Assembly (NCBI GenBank): GCA_026399475.1
Contig: JAPLQY010000015.1
Location: 1-64,000 of the forward strand
From: Rhodocyclales bacterium
GTDB lineage: Bacteria; Pseudomonadota; Gammaproteobacteria; Burkholderiales; Rhodocyclaceae
Length of the DNA: 64,000 nucleotides
Reading direction: 5' to 3'
The notes under the pieces are model-generated. The model did no database searches. It had not been told where the DNA came from and saw only the letters and a program-made list of their open reading frames with translations. This document shows, one piece after another, positions 39,457-47,574 of this stretch (positions are counted from its first letter, which is position 1; each line of letters starts with the position of its first letter). Made by a program: the position numbers and the translations under genes.

Positions 39457-40368
39457 ATGAACTTCAGCGGCGTGTTTCCGATATTGGCGACTCCCTTCAA
39501 CGAGGATGGGAGCCTCGACCTCGAATCCCTCGATAGCCTGGTGCGCTTCGTGGGCGATCTCGGGGTTGCGGGAGTAACCGTGCTGGGGGTTCTGGGCGAA
39601 TCGAACCGGCTGCTCGATCGGGAAAGGGAAGCCCTGATCTCCTGTGCCGTGGCGGCGGCCAGGGGCCGCACCCGGGTCATCGTCGGCGCCAGCCATCCCG
39701 GCACGCAGGCCACCATCGGGCTGTGCCGGATGGCGGCGGACCTGGGGGCGGATGCGGTGATGGTGGCGCCTTCGGCGGAGCCGGTGCCCAACGAAGGGCG
39801 GGTATTCGAGTATTTCCAGACGGTCGCCGCCGCGGCAACGCTGCCGCTGGTGGTCCAGGACCATCCCGCGTCGACCCAGGTGCATATGTCGCTGCCATTG
39901 CTGCTGCGCCTGGTCGATGAGATCCCGTCCATTGTCTGCATCAAGGCCGAGGCGCCGCCGACGCCGGTGCGGATCGCGGCGCTCAAGCAGGGCATGCAGC
40001 AGCGCCGGGTGCCGGTGCTTACCGGGCTTGGCGCGCTTTACGGCTACTTCGACCTGATGGCCGGGTCCGACGGCTTCAATACCGGCTTCGCCTTTCCCGA
40101 AGTGCTGATGGCGATCGACGCGGCGGCTCGTGCCGGCGACACCGAGGAGTGCTTCCGGCTGTATGCAAAATACCTGCCGCTGCTGGTGTTCGAGCAGCAG
40201 CCGGGCGTTGCCGTGCGCAAGGAGTTGTTGCGCATGCGCGGTCTGCTGCGCTCCCCCCATGTGCGGCATCCGGGCGCGGCGCTGGCCGATACGGCGGCCA
40301 GGCAATTGCGCGACGTCGTCGAGCGGGTACTGCCGGGCGTCGATATCACGCAAGCGATTCGGCCCTGA
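39457..40368 (+). CDS. DHDPS/NAL-family aldolase-lyase, not canonical DapA
   Basis: 303 residues of the dihydrodipicolinate synthase/N-acetylneuraminate lyase family, a Schiff-base TIM barrel. The Schiff-base lysine is K163 (IVCIKAEAP). The catalytic tyrosine of DapA (YNVP motif) is replaced by QDHP (D135), and the GTTGE motif is replaced by VLGESN, so it is not a normal DapA. It probably cleaves or makes another 2-keto acid; the substrate is unknown. The ATG at 39457 has GAGGG 8 bp upstream; the frame runs 38 codons further back across a terminator and is rejected. The RlmN-like gene starts 29 bp after the stop. Confidence 0.8.
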   Translation: MNFSGVFPILATPFNEDGSLDLESLDSLVRFVGDLGVAGVTVLGVLGESNRLLDREREALISCAVAAARGRTRVIVGASHPGTQATIGLCRMAADLGADAVMVAPSAEPVPNEGRVFEYFQTVAAAATLPLVVQDHPASTQVHMSLPLLLRLVDEIPSIVCIKAEAPPTPVRIAALKQGMQQRRVPVLTGLGALYGYFDLMAGSDGFNTGFAFPEVLMAIDAAARAGDTEECFRLYAKYLPLLVFEQQPGVAVRKELLRMRGLLRSPHVRHPGAALADTAARQLRDVVERVLPGVDITQAIRP

Positions 40369-40397
40369 TTGCCGCGGCAATCGCTACGTCCCTGCCC

Positions 40398-41414
40398 ATG
40401 CGCATCGAACAGATTCGACTGCTCCTGCGCCGCGACGGCGCCAAGCCCTGCCACGTCGAGCGCATCCTGCGCGCCTGGACGCAGGCGCAGGCCCTGGATG
40501 CGGGCCCCGTGGCGGCCGAGGACTTCCTGCCGCAGTCGGTGCGCGCCGCCCTGGCGGCGCTCGGCGCCGAACTGGCGGCACTGGCGCGGGTGCGCTCCGA
40601 GCATGCCGGTGCCGACGGCTCCTCGCGCTTGCTGGTGGAACTGGCCGACGGCCAGACGGTGGAAAGCGTGTTGCTGCCACGCGATGGTTTGTGCGTATCG
40701 AGCCAAGTCGGTTGTGCCGTCGGCTGCACGTTCTGCATGACGGGTCGCGACGGGCTGCTGCGCCAGCTCGGCAGCGCCGAGATCGTCGCCCAGGTGGTGC
40801 TGGCCCGCGCCCGGCGCAAAGTGGGCAAGGTCGTGTTCATGGGCATGGGCGAGCCGGCGCACAATATGGACAACGTGCTCGAGGCGATCGAACTGCTGGG
40901 CACGGCGGGCGGCATTGGCCACAAGAGCCTGGTGTTCTCCACCGTCGGCGATCGCCGCGTGTTCGAGCGCCTGCCGCGCGCAAACGTCAGGCCGGCGCTG
41001 GCCCTGTCGCTGCATACGACGCGCGCCGAACTGCGGGCGCAACTGCTGCCCAGGGCGCAGGCCATCGATCCTGCGGAACTGGTGGAGCTGGGCGAGCACT
41101 ACGCGCGCGCCACCGGCTATCCGATCCAGTACCAATGGACGCTGCTGGAAGGCGTGAATGACGGCGACGCCGAGCTCGATGGCATCGTGCGCCTGCTGAA
41201 GGGCAAGTACGCGGTGATGAACTTCATTCCCTATAACGAAATCGAGAACGACGGCGGCTTCGATTTTCGTCGTCCGTCATGGGAGCGCGCCGCGGCGATG
41301 TCGCTGCATCTCCACCGTCACGGCATCCTGGCCAAATTGCGCCAGTCGGCCGGCCAGGACATTGCCGGCGCCTGCGGCCAGTTGCGCGCGCGCAGCATCA
41401 CCCGGGCGGCGTGA
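40398..41414 (+). CDS. RlmN/Cfr-type radical SAM RNA methyltransferase-like protein
   Basis: 338 residues. CAVGCTFC gives the CX3CX2C iron-sulfur motif, the preceding LCVSSQ holds the cysteine aligned with C118 of E. coli RlmN, and the C-terminal GACGQL carries the second catalytic cysteine. It would methylate adenosine C2 or C8 in rRNA or tRNA. It is shorter than RlmN, its N-terminus is weakly similar, and the usual STAQ after the cluster is MTGR here, so it looks like a paralogue rather than the housekeeping RlmN. Start ATG 40398; the frame is open upstream inside the previous gene. Confidence 0.82.
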   Translation: MRIEQIRLLLRRDGAKPCHVERILRAWTQAQALDAGPVAAEDFLPQSVRAALAALGAELAALARVRSEHAGADGSSRLLVELADGQTVESVLLPRDGLCVSSQVGCAVGCTFCMTGRDGLLRQLGSAEIVAQVVLARARRKVGKVVFMGMGEPAHNMDNVLEAIELLGTAGGIGHKSLVFSTVGDRRVFERLPRANVRPALALSLHTTRAELRAQLLPRAQAIDPAELVELGEHYARATGYPIQYQWTLLEGVNDGDAELDGIVRLLKGKYAVMNFIPYNEIENDGGFDFRRPSWERAAAMSLHLHRHGILAKLRQSAGQDIAGACGQLRARSITRAA

Positions 41415-41820
41415 GGGTAGCCCGGCTCGCCCGGGAAGTCAGAATGTCTTTCAGGGGTCCCCGATGCAGCCAGATGAAGCCGCAAAGCCAGTACAGGCAA
41501 GACGATGCGTAGAAGTTGGCCTCTCGCATCGCAAGTGCCTCGGTATCGACGCTGCGCCAATACAGCCAGTAGCAGCCATCGACGGTGACGTAGTAGCAGA
41601 GCAGCGCGGGGAGCATCATCTTCCAGTTGCGAACCCTGAAGACATGCACCGCCCACGGCGCAGTCAGGTAGGTCAGGATCGCCATGATGAAACTGATCGT
41701 GTAGTCCCAGTCGGGCGCGTGGTAGTAGTCGGCGCCGACGAGCAACAAGCCCAAGCCTATCGTCAGGGTCGCCAGCTTCCATGGCCTGAGGTATTCGCGC
41801 ATGGCCCGGGTTGCTGGCAA
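41398..41820 (-). CDS. small integral membrane protein of unknown function
   Basis: 140 residues with about four membrane helices (LATLTIGLGLLLVGADYY, SFIMAILTYLTAPWAV, MMLPALLCYYVTVDGCYW and YASSCLYWLCGFIWL). The ends are basic. I do not recognise the family. The gene converges on the RlmN-like gene and overlaps its 3' end by 17 bp. Confidence 0.7.
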   Translation of the reverse strand: MPATRAMREYLRPWKLATLTIGLGLLLVGADYYHAPDWDYTISFIMAILTYLTAPWAVHVFRVRNWKMMLPALLCYYVTVDGCYWLYWRSVDTEALAMREANFYASSCLYWLCGFIWLHRGPLKDILTSRASRATLTPPG

Positions 41821-41890
41821 AAGGCTGGACGGCGGAAGACCGACTCCGATTTCCTGCGGCGCTGGCGCTACGGCGCCAGCACCGGGTAAC

Positions 41891-43513
41891 TCAGATCTCC
41901 TCCGCCTCCATCTTGATCGCGCCGCAGGGGCATTCGGCGACGCACATGCCGCAGCCCTTGCAGTAGTCGTAGTTGAACTCGAAGCGTTTGCCGGGGCCGA
42001 GCTTGATCACGGCGTTGTCGGGGCAGACGCCGTAGCAGTTGTCGCATTCGAAGCAGTTGCCGCAACTTAGGCAGCGGCGCGCCTCGAACAGCGCGGTGGT
42101 TTCGTCCAGTCCGCCTTGCACTTCTTCAAACGTCGATTGGCGGCGGATGATGTCGAGCATCGGCCGCACGGTCTTCGGCGCGTCGGCGTAGTACCACGGG
42201 TTGAGTTTCTCGAACTGGGCAACTTCGTGCTTCGGCGCAGGCGCCCAGGTCTCGCCGCGCAGCCAGGCGTCGATGTTCTTCGCGGCCTTCTTGCCGTGGC
42301 CGACCGCGACCGTGACATTGCGCTCGGCAGGCACCATGTCGCCGCCGGCAAAAATGCCGACGTGCCCCGTCATCATGTTCGGCGCGACCTTGACCACGCC
42401 GTCCGTGACTTCGAGCCCCGGAACGCCGTTGAGCAGGCCGAGGTCCACATCCTGCCCAAGGGCCAGCACCACCGAGTCGGCTTCGAGGGTTTCGAATTCG
42501 CCGGTCGGTTGCGGGAAACCCTTTTCGTCCAGTGCCATCTTTTCGATGGTGATCTGTTTGTCGCCGGCCTGCTTGATGGTCGACAGCCACTTCACCATGA
42601 CGCCTTCCTGCAAGGCTTCCTCGATCTCGAAGTCGTGGGCCGGCGCCTTGTCGCGGGTGCGGCGGTAGACGATGATCGGTTCGGCGCCCATGCGCTTGAC
42701 GGTGCGGGCGACGTCGATCGCGGTGTTGCCGCCGCCATAGACCACCACGCGACGGCCGAGCAGGGGCTTGTCTTCGCCTTCCATCGAACGCAGTACCGAA
42801 ATCGCATCGACGATCCTGGCCGCGTCGCCGGAAGGAATCATGGCGCGCTTGCCGATGTGGGCGCCGACGGCGAGGAAGGCCGCGTCGAAGCCGCCCTTCT
42901 TCATCTCCTCAAGGATGTTGTCGACCTTGCTGTTGAGCTTGATCGTCACGCCAAGATCAACGATGCGCTGCATTTCGGCATCGAGCACTTCGCGCGGCAG
43001 GCGGTACTTGGGAATGCCGAAACGCATCATGCCACCCATGTAGGGACCGGCATCCATGACGGTGACGGCATGACCGAGGCGGCGCAGATGGTAGGCGGCC
43101 GACATGCCGGACGGTCCGGCGCCGACCACCAGTACCTTCTTGCCGCTTTCGCGCTCGGGGGGGGCGAGCTTCCAGCCCTGCTTGACGGCTTCGTCGCCGA
43201 GGAAGCGTTCGACCGAGTTGATGCCCACCGCCTCGTCGATCTTGCCGCGATTGCAGGCCGATTCGCAGCTGTGATAGCAGACGCGGCCCATGATCGCGGG
43301 GAAGGGATTGTCGCGCGTCAGGTGGCGCCACGCGGCTTCGTAGCCGCCCGATTCGGCGTGGAACAGCCAGCCCTGGATGTCTTCGCCGGCGGGACACTGG
43401 CTGTTGCAGGGCGGCAGGCGGTCGAGGTAGACCGGGCGCGAGGTGCGCCAGGAACCGGTGTGGTTGGCCAGCGAGGAGCCGGGGTTGAGGGTGATTGCGA
43501 ACGGCTTGTCCAT
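41891..43513 (-). CDS. GltD-like FAD/NAD(P) oxidoreductase fused to a ferredoxin domain
   Basis: 540 residues. N-terminal cysteine clusters (PPCNSQCPAGEDIQGW and CYHSCESACNRG) precede an FAD-binding VVGAGPSGMSAAYHL and an NAD(P)-binding VVYGGGNTAIDVARTV. The last ~70 residues form a 2x[4Fe-4S] ferredoxin-like tail (CLSCGNCFECDNCYGVC and CKGCGMCVAECPCG). It is the electron-transfer partner of the 2-oxoacid oxidoreductase coded just upstream, resembling PadH plus PadF of phenylglyoxylate dehydrogenase merged in one chain. It would pass electrons from the Fe-S clusters to NAD(P). It starts 1 bp after the beta-subunit stop. Confidence 0.85.
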   Translation of the reverse strand: MDKPFAITLNPGSSLANHTGSWRTSRPVYLDRLPPCNSQCPAGEDIQGWLFHAESGGYEAAWRHLTRDNPFPAIMGRVCYHSCESACNRGKIDEAVGINSVERFLGDEAVKQGWKLAPPERESGKKVLVVGAGPSGMSAAYHLRRLGHAVTVMDAGPYMGGMMRFGIPKYRLPREVLDAEMQRIVDLGVTIKLNSKVDNILEEMKKGGFDAAFLAVGAHIGKRAMIPSGDAARIVDAISVLRSMEGEDKPLLGRRVVVYGGGNTAIDVARTVKRMGAEPIIVYRRTRDKAPAHDFEIEEALQEGVMVKWLSTIKQAGDKQITIEKMALDEKGFPQPTGEFETLEADSVVLALGQDVDLGLLNGVPGLEVTDGVVKVAPNMMTGHVGIFAGGDMVPAERNVTVAVGHGKKAAKNIDAWLRGETWAPAPKHEVAQFEKLNPWYYADAPKTVRPMLDIIRRQSTFEEVQGGLDETTALFEARRCLSCGNCFECDNCYGVCPDNAVIKLGPGKRFEFNYDYCKGCGMCVAECPCGAIKMEAEEI

Positions 43514-43514
43514 C

Positions 43515-44531
43515 TCAGTGGTCTCCTTTGCGGGATTGCAGGCCGTATCTGCGGATGTTCTTGTCGGCCTGCGCCTGGATGCGAGCGATCGTGGCCACGG
43601 CGGGGTTCTTGCCGAACAGGTGGGCGAAGCGCTTTTGCAGCTTCAGATACTCCTCGACCGGTTGCGGCCGCCGTATCTCCAGCACCGACTTCACCTCGCC
43701 ATATTCCGCCTCGAACACCGGGAAGATGCCGGTCTCCTTGGCCAGTCGGGCCAGCAGGATCGTGTCCTGCGAGGCCGCGCCCCAGCCCAGCGGGCAGGGC
43801 ACCAGGATCTGGATGTAGCGCGCGCCGCGCATGCCCATGGCCCTGGTGACCTTGTATTCGAGGTCGCGCAGGTCGGCCACCGTCGCCGTGGCGACGTAGG
43901 GAATTTCGTGCGCCATGGCGATGGCCGGAACGAACTTGCCCTGGCCGAAGGCGTTGCCCGGTTCGGGGCCGAGCGGCATGGTGGTCGCCGTGCGTGCGGC
44001 CGGCGGCGTGGCGGAACTGCGCTGTACCCCCGTATTCATGTAGCCGCCGTTGTCGTAGCAGATGTAGAGCACGTCGTCGTTGCGCTCGAACATGCCCGAC
44101 AGGCAGCCGAAGCCGATGTCGGTGGTGCCGCCGTCGCCGCCTTGCGCGACGACGCGGACATCACCGCCCTGGCCTTTCTGGCGCTTGACCTTGATCGCGG
44201 CGGCGATGCCGGTGGCCACCGCCGCCGTGTTGCCGAACAGCGAGTGGATCCACGGAATCTGCCAGGAGGTTTCGGGGTAGGGCGTGGAGAAGACTTCGAG
44301 GCAGCCGGTGGCGTTGGCCGCTATCAGCTGCCCTTTGCTGGCAATCATCGCGGCATCGATCGCGTAGCGCGCGCCGAGCGCCTCGCCGCAACCCTGACAG
44401 GCGCGGTGCCCCGAGTTGAGCGAATTGGTCCGCTGCATGTTGGCCTGCACGCTGCGCTCTTCGGGCGCCAGCAGCCGGTTGCCGACGGTGAAAGTGCCGG
44501 TCTGGTAGAACTTGACGGTTTGCAGTGACAT
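43515..44531 (-). CDS. 2-oxoacid:acceptor oxidoreductase, TPP-binding beta subunit
   Basis: 338 residues. The TPP/metal motif QGGDGGTTDIGFGCL and CYDNGGYMNTGVQRSS are those of the beta subunit of pyruvate/phenylglyoxylate-type oxidoreductases; GHRACQGCGEALGARYA holds the cysteines that bind a [4Fe-4S] cluster. The C-terminal cysteines are those expected of POR-beta. It lies 8 bp after alpha and 1 bp before the GltD-like gene. Confidence 0.88.
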   Translation of the reverse strand: MSLQTVKFYQTGTFTVGNRLLAPEERSVQANMQRTNSLNSGHRACQGCGEALGARYAIDAAMIASKGQLIAANATGCLEVFSTPYPETSWQIPWIHSLFGNTAAVATGIAAAIKVKRQKGQGGDVRVVAQGGDGGTTDIGFGCLSGMFERNDDVLYICYDNGGYMNTGVQRSSATPPAARTATTMPLGPEPGNAFGQGKFVPAIAMAHEIPYVATATVADLRDLEYKVTRAMGMRGARYIQILVPCPLGWGAASQDTILLARLAKETGIFPVFEAEYGEVKSVLEIRRPQPVEEYLKLQKRFAHLFGKNPAVATIARIQAQADKNIRRYGLQSRKGDH

Positions 44532-44539
44532 GGCGGCTC

Positions 44540-45793
44540 CTAGGCTATTTTCGAGGCGACGGTGCCAAGATCGCGCAGCATGCTTTCTGCGGCGGGGCCG
44601 GAACGCCGGGTCTGCTTTTCGCGTTCGAGCTGGCGATTCACCACCTTCCAGTCAAGGTCGAGGAAGGTCAGCAGTTCCAGTTCGTCGCGGCCGGCTTTTT
44701 CGAACAGCGCGGTGAGCGATTTCATGGTGATGGCGCGGCCACCCAGGCCGGCGACCACGGTGTAGCCCTTGAGGCCCATGCCGGTGACGGCCATGCGCAC
44801 GTTGGTCGCGACGATGCCGCCGATGCCGACGGCAAGGCTCTTTTCCAGCACCACGAAGCGCTTGCAGTTCTTCAGCGCAGTGGCCACTTCGACCAGCGGG
44901 AAGGGGCGGAAACTGGTGATGCCCAGCACGCCTATCTTGTGCCCGGCGGCGCGCATTTCATCGACCGTGTCCTTGATCGTGCCCAGCACCGAGCCCATGG
45001 CGATCACGACGGTTTCGGCGTCGTCGGCGCAATAGGTGTGGATCAGGCCGCCCGTGGCGCGGCCGAAGACCTGCTTGAATTCTTCGGCCAGTTGCGGAAT
45101 GCGTTCCAGTGCCTGCATCTGCTTGGCATGGGCCAGGTAGCGCACTTCCATGAAAGCTTCCGGCCCGACCATGGCGCCGATCGATACGGGCTCCGCGGGG
45201 TCGAGCACCTGGCGTGGTTCGTAGGGCGGCAGGAAGGCGTCGACCTGCTCCTGGGTCGGGATGTCGACACGTTCGTAGGCATGGGTCAGGATGAAACCGT
45301 CCATGCACACCATCACCGGCAGGCTGAGTTCCTCGGCCAGCTTGAAGGCCTGGATGTGCAGGTCGAGCGCCTCCTGGTTGGTCTCGGCGAACAACTGGAT
45401 CCAGCCGCAGTCGCGCTGCGAGAGCGAATCGGAGTGGTCGTTCCAGATGTTGATCGGCGCACCGATGGCGCGATTGGCCACGGTCATCACGATCGGCAGG
45501 CCGAGGCCCGAGGCGTTGTACACCGCCTCGACCATGAACAGCAGGCCTTGCGAGGCGGTCGCCGTATAGGTGCGCGCGCCGGCGGCCGAAGAGCCGATGG
45601 CTACGCTCATGGCGGCGAACTCGGATTCGACGTTGATGAACTCGCAGTCCTTCACGTCGCCGGACTTGACCATTTCGCCGAGGCCTTCGACGATGTGGGT
45701 CTGCGGCGAAATCGGGTAGGCGCAAATCACTTCGGGCCGGCACAGGGCGACGGCCTCGGCGACGGCGTGGGAACCTTCACACTGCTTAAGCAT
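44540..45793 (-). CDS. 2-oxoacid:acceptor oxidoreductase, alpha subunit
   Basis: 417 residues of the pyrimidine-binding alpha subunit (GSHAVAEAVALCRPEVICAY at the start and SQGLLFMVEAVYNASGLG). The family uses TPP, CoA and ferredoxin to oxidise pyruvate, phenylglyoxylate or similar 2-oxoacids. The ATG at 45793 follows GAGGAGG and overlaps gamma by 8 bp; the upstream open frame is a shadow. Gene order gamma-alpha-beta-GltD resembles the five-gene padEFGHI set with one gene merged. Confidence 0.88.
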   Translation of the reverse strand: MLKQCEGSHAVAEAVALCRPEVICAYPISPQTHIVEGLGEMVKSGDVKDCEFINVESEFAAMSVAIGSSAAGARTYTATASQGLLFMVEAVYNASGLGLPIVMTVANRAIGAPINIWNDHSDSLSQRDCGWIQLFAETNQEALDLHIQAFKLAEELSLPVMVCMDGFILTHAYERVDIPTQEQVDAFLPPYEPRQVLDPAEPVSIGAMVGPEAFMEVRYLAHAKQMQALERIPQLAEEFKQVFGRATGGLIHTYCADDAETVVIAMGSVLGTIKDTVDEMRAAGHKIGVLGITSFRPFPLVEVATALKNCKRFVVLEKSLAVGIGGIVATNVRMAVTGMGLKGYTVVAGLGGRAITMKSLTALFEKAGRDELELLTFLDLDWKVVNRQLEREKQTRRSGPAAESMLRDLGTVASKIA

Positions 45794-46382
45794 GGGCGGC
45801 CTCCTCGCGGCGCGCTGCTTCCATCTCGGCGCGCACGATGTCATAGGCTTCGGTGGCGCCGGCAATATTGCCCGCCGCGACCTTGCCCGAGAATTTGTCG
45901 TTGATGGCCATGATCACCGATTCGAGCTTGATCACACCCGACACGGCGGCAAAGCCGCCCAAGAGCGGCACATTGGGCATCGGCCGGCCGACGTGCTTGC
46001 GGCTCAGGTCGGTGGCCGCCACGGTGCATAGCCGGTCGTGCGGCCAGTCGCGCAGGAAGTCGCCGAGGCCCAACTGCTCGAAAGTCTTGTTGGTGTTGAT
46101 CAGGATGTAGCCGCCATTTTTGAGGCCGGCGAAGACATCGACCTGGTGCAGCAGGGTCGGGTCCTGGATGATCAGCGCATCGGGTTCCATGATCGGCTCG
46201 CGCAACCGGATCTCCTTGTCGGCAATGCGGCAGAAGGCCACCACCGGCGCCCCGGTGCGCTCGGAACCGAAACTGGGAAAGGCCTGCGCGTGCCGGCCTT
46301 CCTCGAATGCGGCAATCGACAGCATTTCGGCCGCCGTTACCACGCCTTGGCCGCCACGGCCATGAATGCGAACCTGGAACAT
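45786..46382 (-). CDS. 2-oxoacid:acceptor oxidoreductase, gamma subunit
   Basis: 198 residues of the POR-gamma domain (MFQVRIHGRGGQGVVTAAEM, then FPSFGSERTGAPVVAFCRI and EPDALIIQDPTLL). The ATG at 46382 sits after a strong GGAGGAGG; the frame continues upstream 67 codons across the aroG promoter region and is rejected. First gene of the four-gene operon, divergent from aroG (115 bp). Confidence 0.9.
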   Translation of the reverse strand: MFQVRIHGRGGQGVVTAAEMLSIAAFEEGRHAQAFPSFGSERTGAPVVAFCRIADKEIRLREPIMEPDALIIQDPTLLHQVDVFAGLKNGGYILINTNKTFEQLGLGDFLRDWPHDRLCTVAATDLSRKHVGRPMPNVPLLGGFAAVSGVIKLESVIMAINDKFSGKVAAGNIAGATEAYDIVRAEMEAARREEAAHA

Positions 46383-46497
46383 GATTCCTCCTCCTTTTTG
46401 TCCGGTGGAAGCATACCCCTGTCGAACGCGCTTGGGTAAGCCGGCTGCCGCCGTCTCCTCCGGTAGAATCACGCCTTTACCTGCATCCAGGCCACGC

Positions 46498-47565
46498 ATG
46501 AAGCACATTACCGACGACGTTCGCATTCGCGAGATCAAGGAACTCTCGCCACCTGGCCACATTTTGCGCGAGTTTCCGACCACTGACGCCGCAGCCGAGA
46601 CGACTTACGTTGCACGGCAGGCGGTGCATCGCGTGCTGCACGGCGCAGATGGCCGGCTGGTGGTGGTGGTGGGCCCCTGCTCGATCCACGACTATGAAGC
46701 GGCCATCGAGTACGCGGGCAAATTGCGCCACGAAGCGGCGCGATTTGCTGACGATCTGCTGATCCTGATGCGGGTGTATTTCGAGAAGCCGCGAACTACG
46801 GTGGGCTGGAAGGGGTTGATCAACGATCCGCGGATGGACGGCAGCTTCAGGATTAACGATGGCCTGCGCCTGGCGAGGAAGCTCTTGTGGGAAGTCAACG
46901 AGCTTGGCTTGCCCTGCGCCACGGAGTTTCTCGATACGATCACGCCGCAATATACGGCGGATTTGATCAGCTGGGGCGCCATCGGCGCGCGCACCACGGA
47001 ATCGCAGGTGCATCGCGAGCTGGCCTCGGGCCTGTCCTGTCCGGTCGGCTTCAAGAACGGTACCGACGGCAACATCAAGATCGCCGTCGATGCGATCAAG
47101 GCCGCGGCCAGCCCGCATCATTTCCTGTCGGTGACCAAGGCGGGCCATTCGGCCATCGTCTCCACCAACGGCAACGAGGATTGCCATGTCATCCTGCGCG
47201 GCGGCAAGGTGCCGAATTACGATGCCGAGGCAGTCGATGCCGCGTGCGTGGAGCTTGGCAAGTCCGGCCTCGCGGCGCGTGTCATGATCGATTTTTCACA
47301 CGCCAACAGCAGCAAGCAGTTCAAGCGTCAGCTTGACGTGGCGCGTGATGTCGCCGCGCAGATGGCGGCAGGCGAAGACCGCATCTTCGGCGTGATGATC
47401 GAATCGCACCTCAAGGAAGGCCGTCAGGACCTGGCGCCCGGCAAGCCTCTGGAATATGGCGTTTCGGTAACCGATCCCTGCCTCGGCTGGGATGACACTT
47501 TAGTGGCGCTGGAAATACTCGCCAATGCGGTGAAGGCTCGCCGCATCGCGCTCGCTGACAAGTAG
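46498..47565 (+). CDS. aroG: 3-deoxy-7-phosphoheptulonate synthase, class I
   Basis: 355 residues of type I DAHP synthase, which joins PEP and erythrose 4-phosphate at the head of the shikimate pathway. GPCSIHDYEAAIEYA, KPRTTVGWKGLINDP, TEFLDTITPQY, GFKNGTDGN and DFSHANSSKQ are signature segments. I chose ATG 46498 (MKHITDDVRI); the open frame reaches further upstream without support. Feedback type (Phe, Tyr or Trp) is not decided here. Confidence 0.95.
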   Translation: MKHITDDVRIREIKELSPPGHILREFPTTDAAAETTYVARQAVHRVLHGADGRLVVVVGPCSIHDYEAAIEYAGKLRHEAARFADDLLILMRVYFEKPRTTVGWKGLINDPRMDGSFRINDGLRLARKLLWEVNELGLPCATEFLDTITPQYTADLISWGAIGARTTESQVHRELASGLSCPVGFKNGTDGNIKIAVDAIKAAASPHHFLSVTKAGHSAIVSTNGNEDCHVILRGGKVPNYDAEAVDAACVELGKSGLAARVMIDFSHANSSKQFKRQLDVARDVAAQMAAGEDRIFGVMIESHLKEGRQDLAPGKPLEYGVSVTDPCLGWDDTLVALEILANAVKARRIALADK

Positions 47566-47574
47566 GCCGCAAGC

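Noticed and set aside
39457..40368. assignment as DapA
   Set aside because: The catalytic tyrosine and GTTGE motif are absent.
42116..43849. 577-codon plus-strand frame over the GltD-like gene
   Set aside because: Antisense of a gene with clear FAD/NAD and Fe-S motifs.
44525..45904. 459-codon plus-strand frame over the oxidoreductase alpha subunit
   Set aside because: Shadow frame; low-complexity His/Asp/Gly composition.
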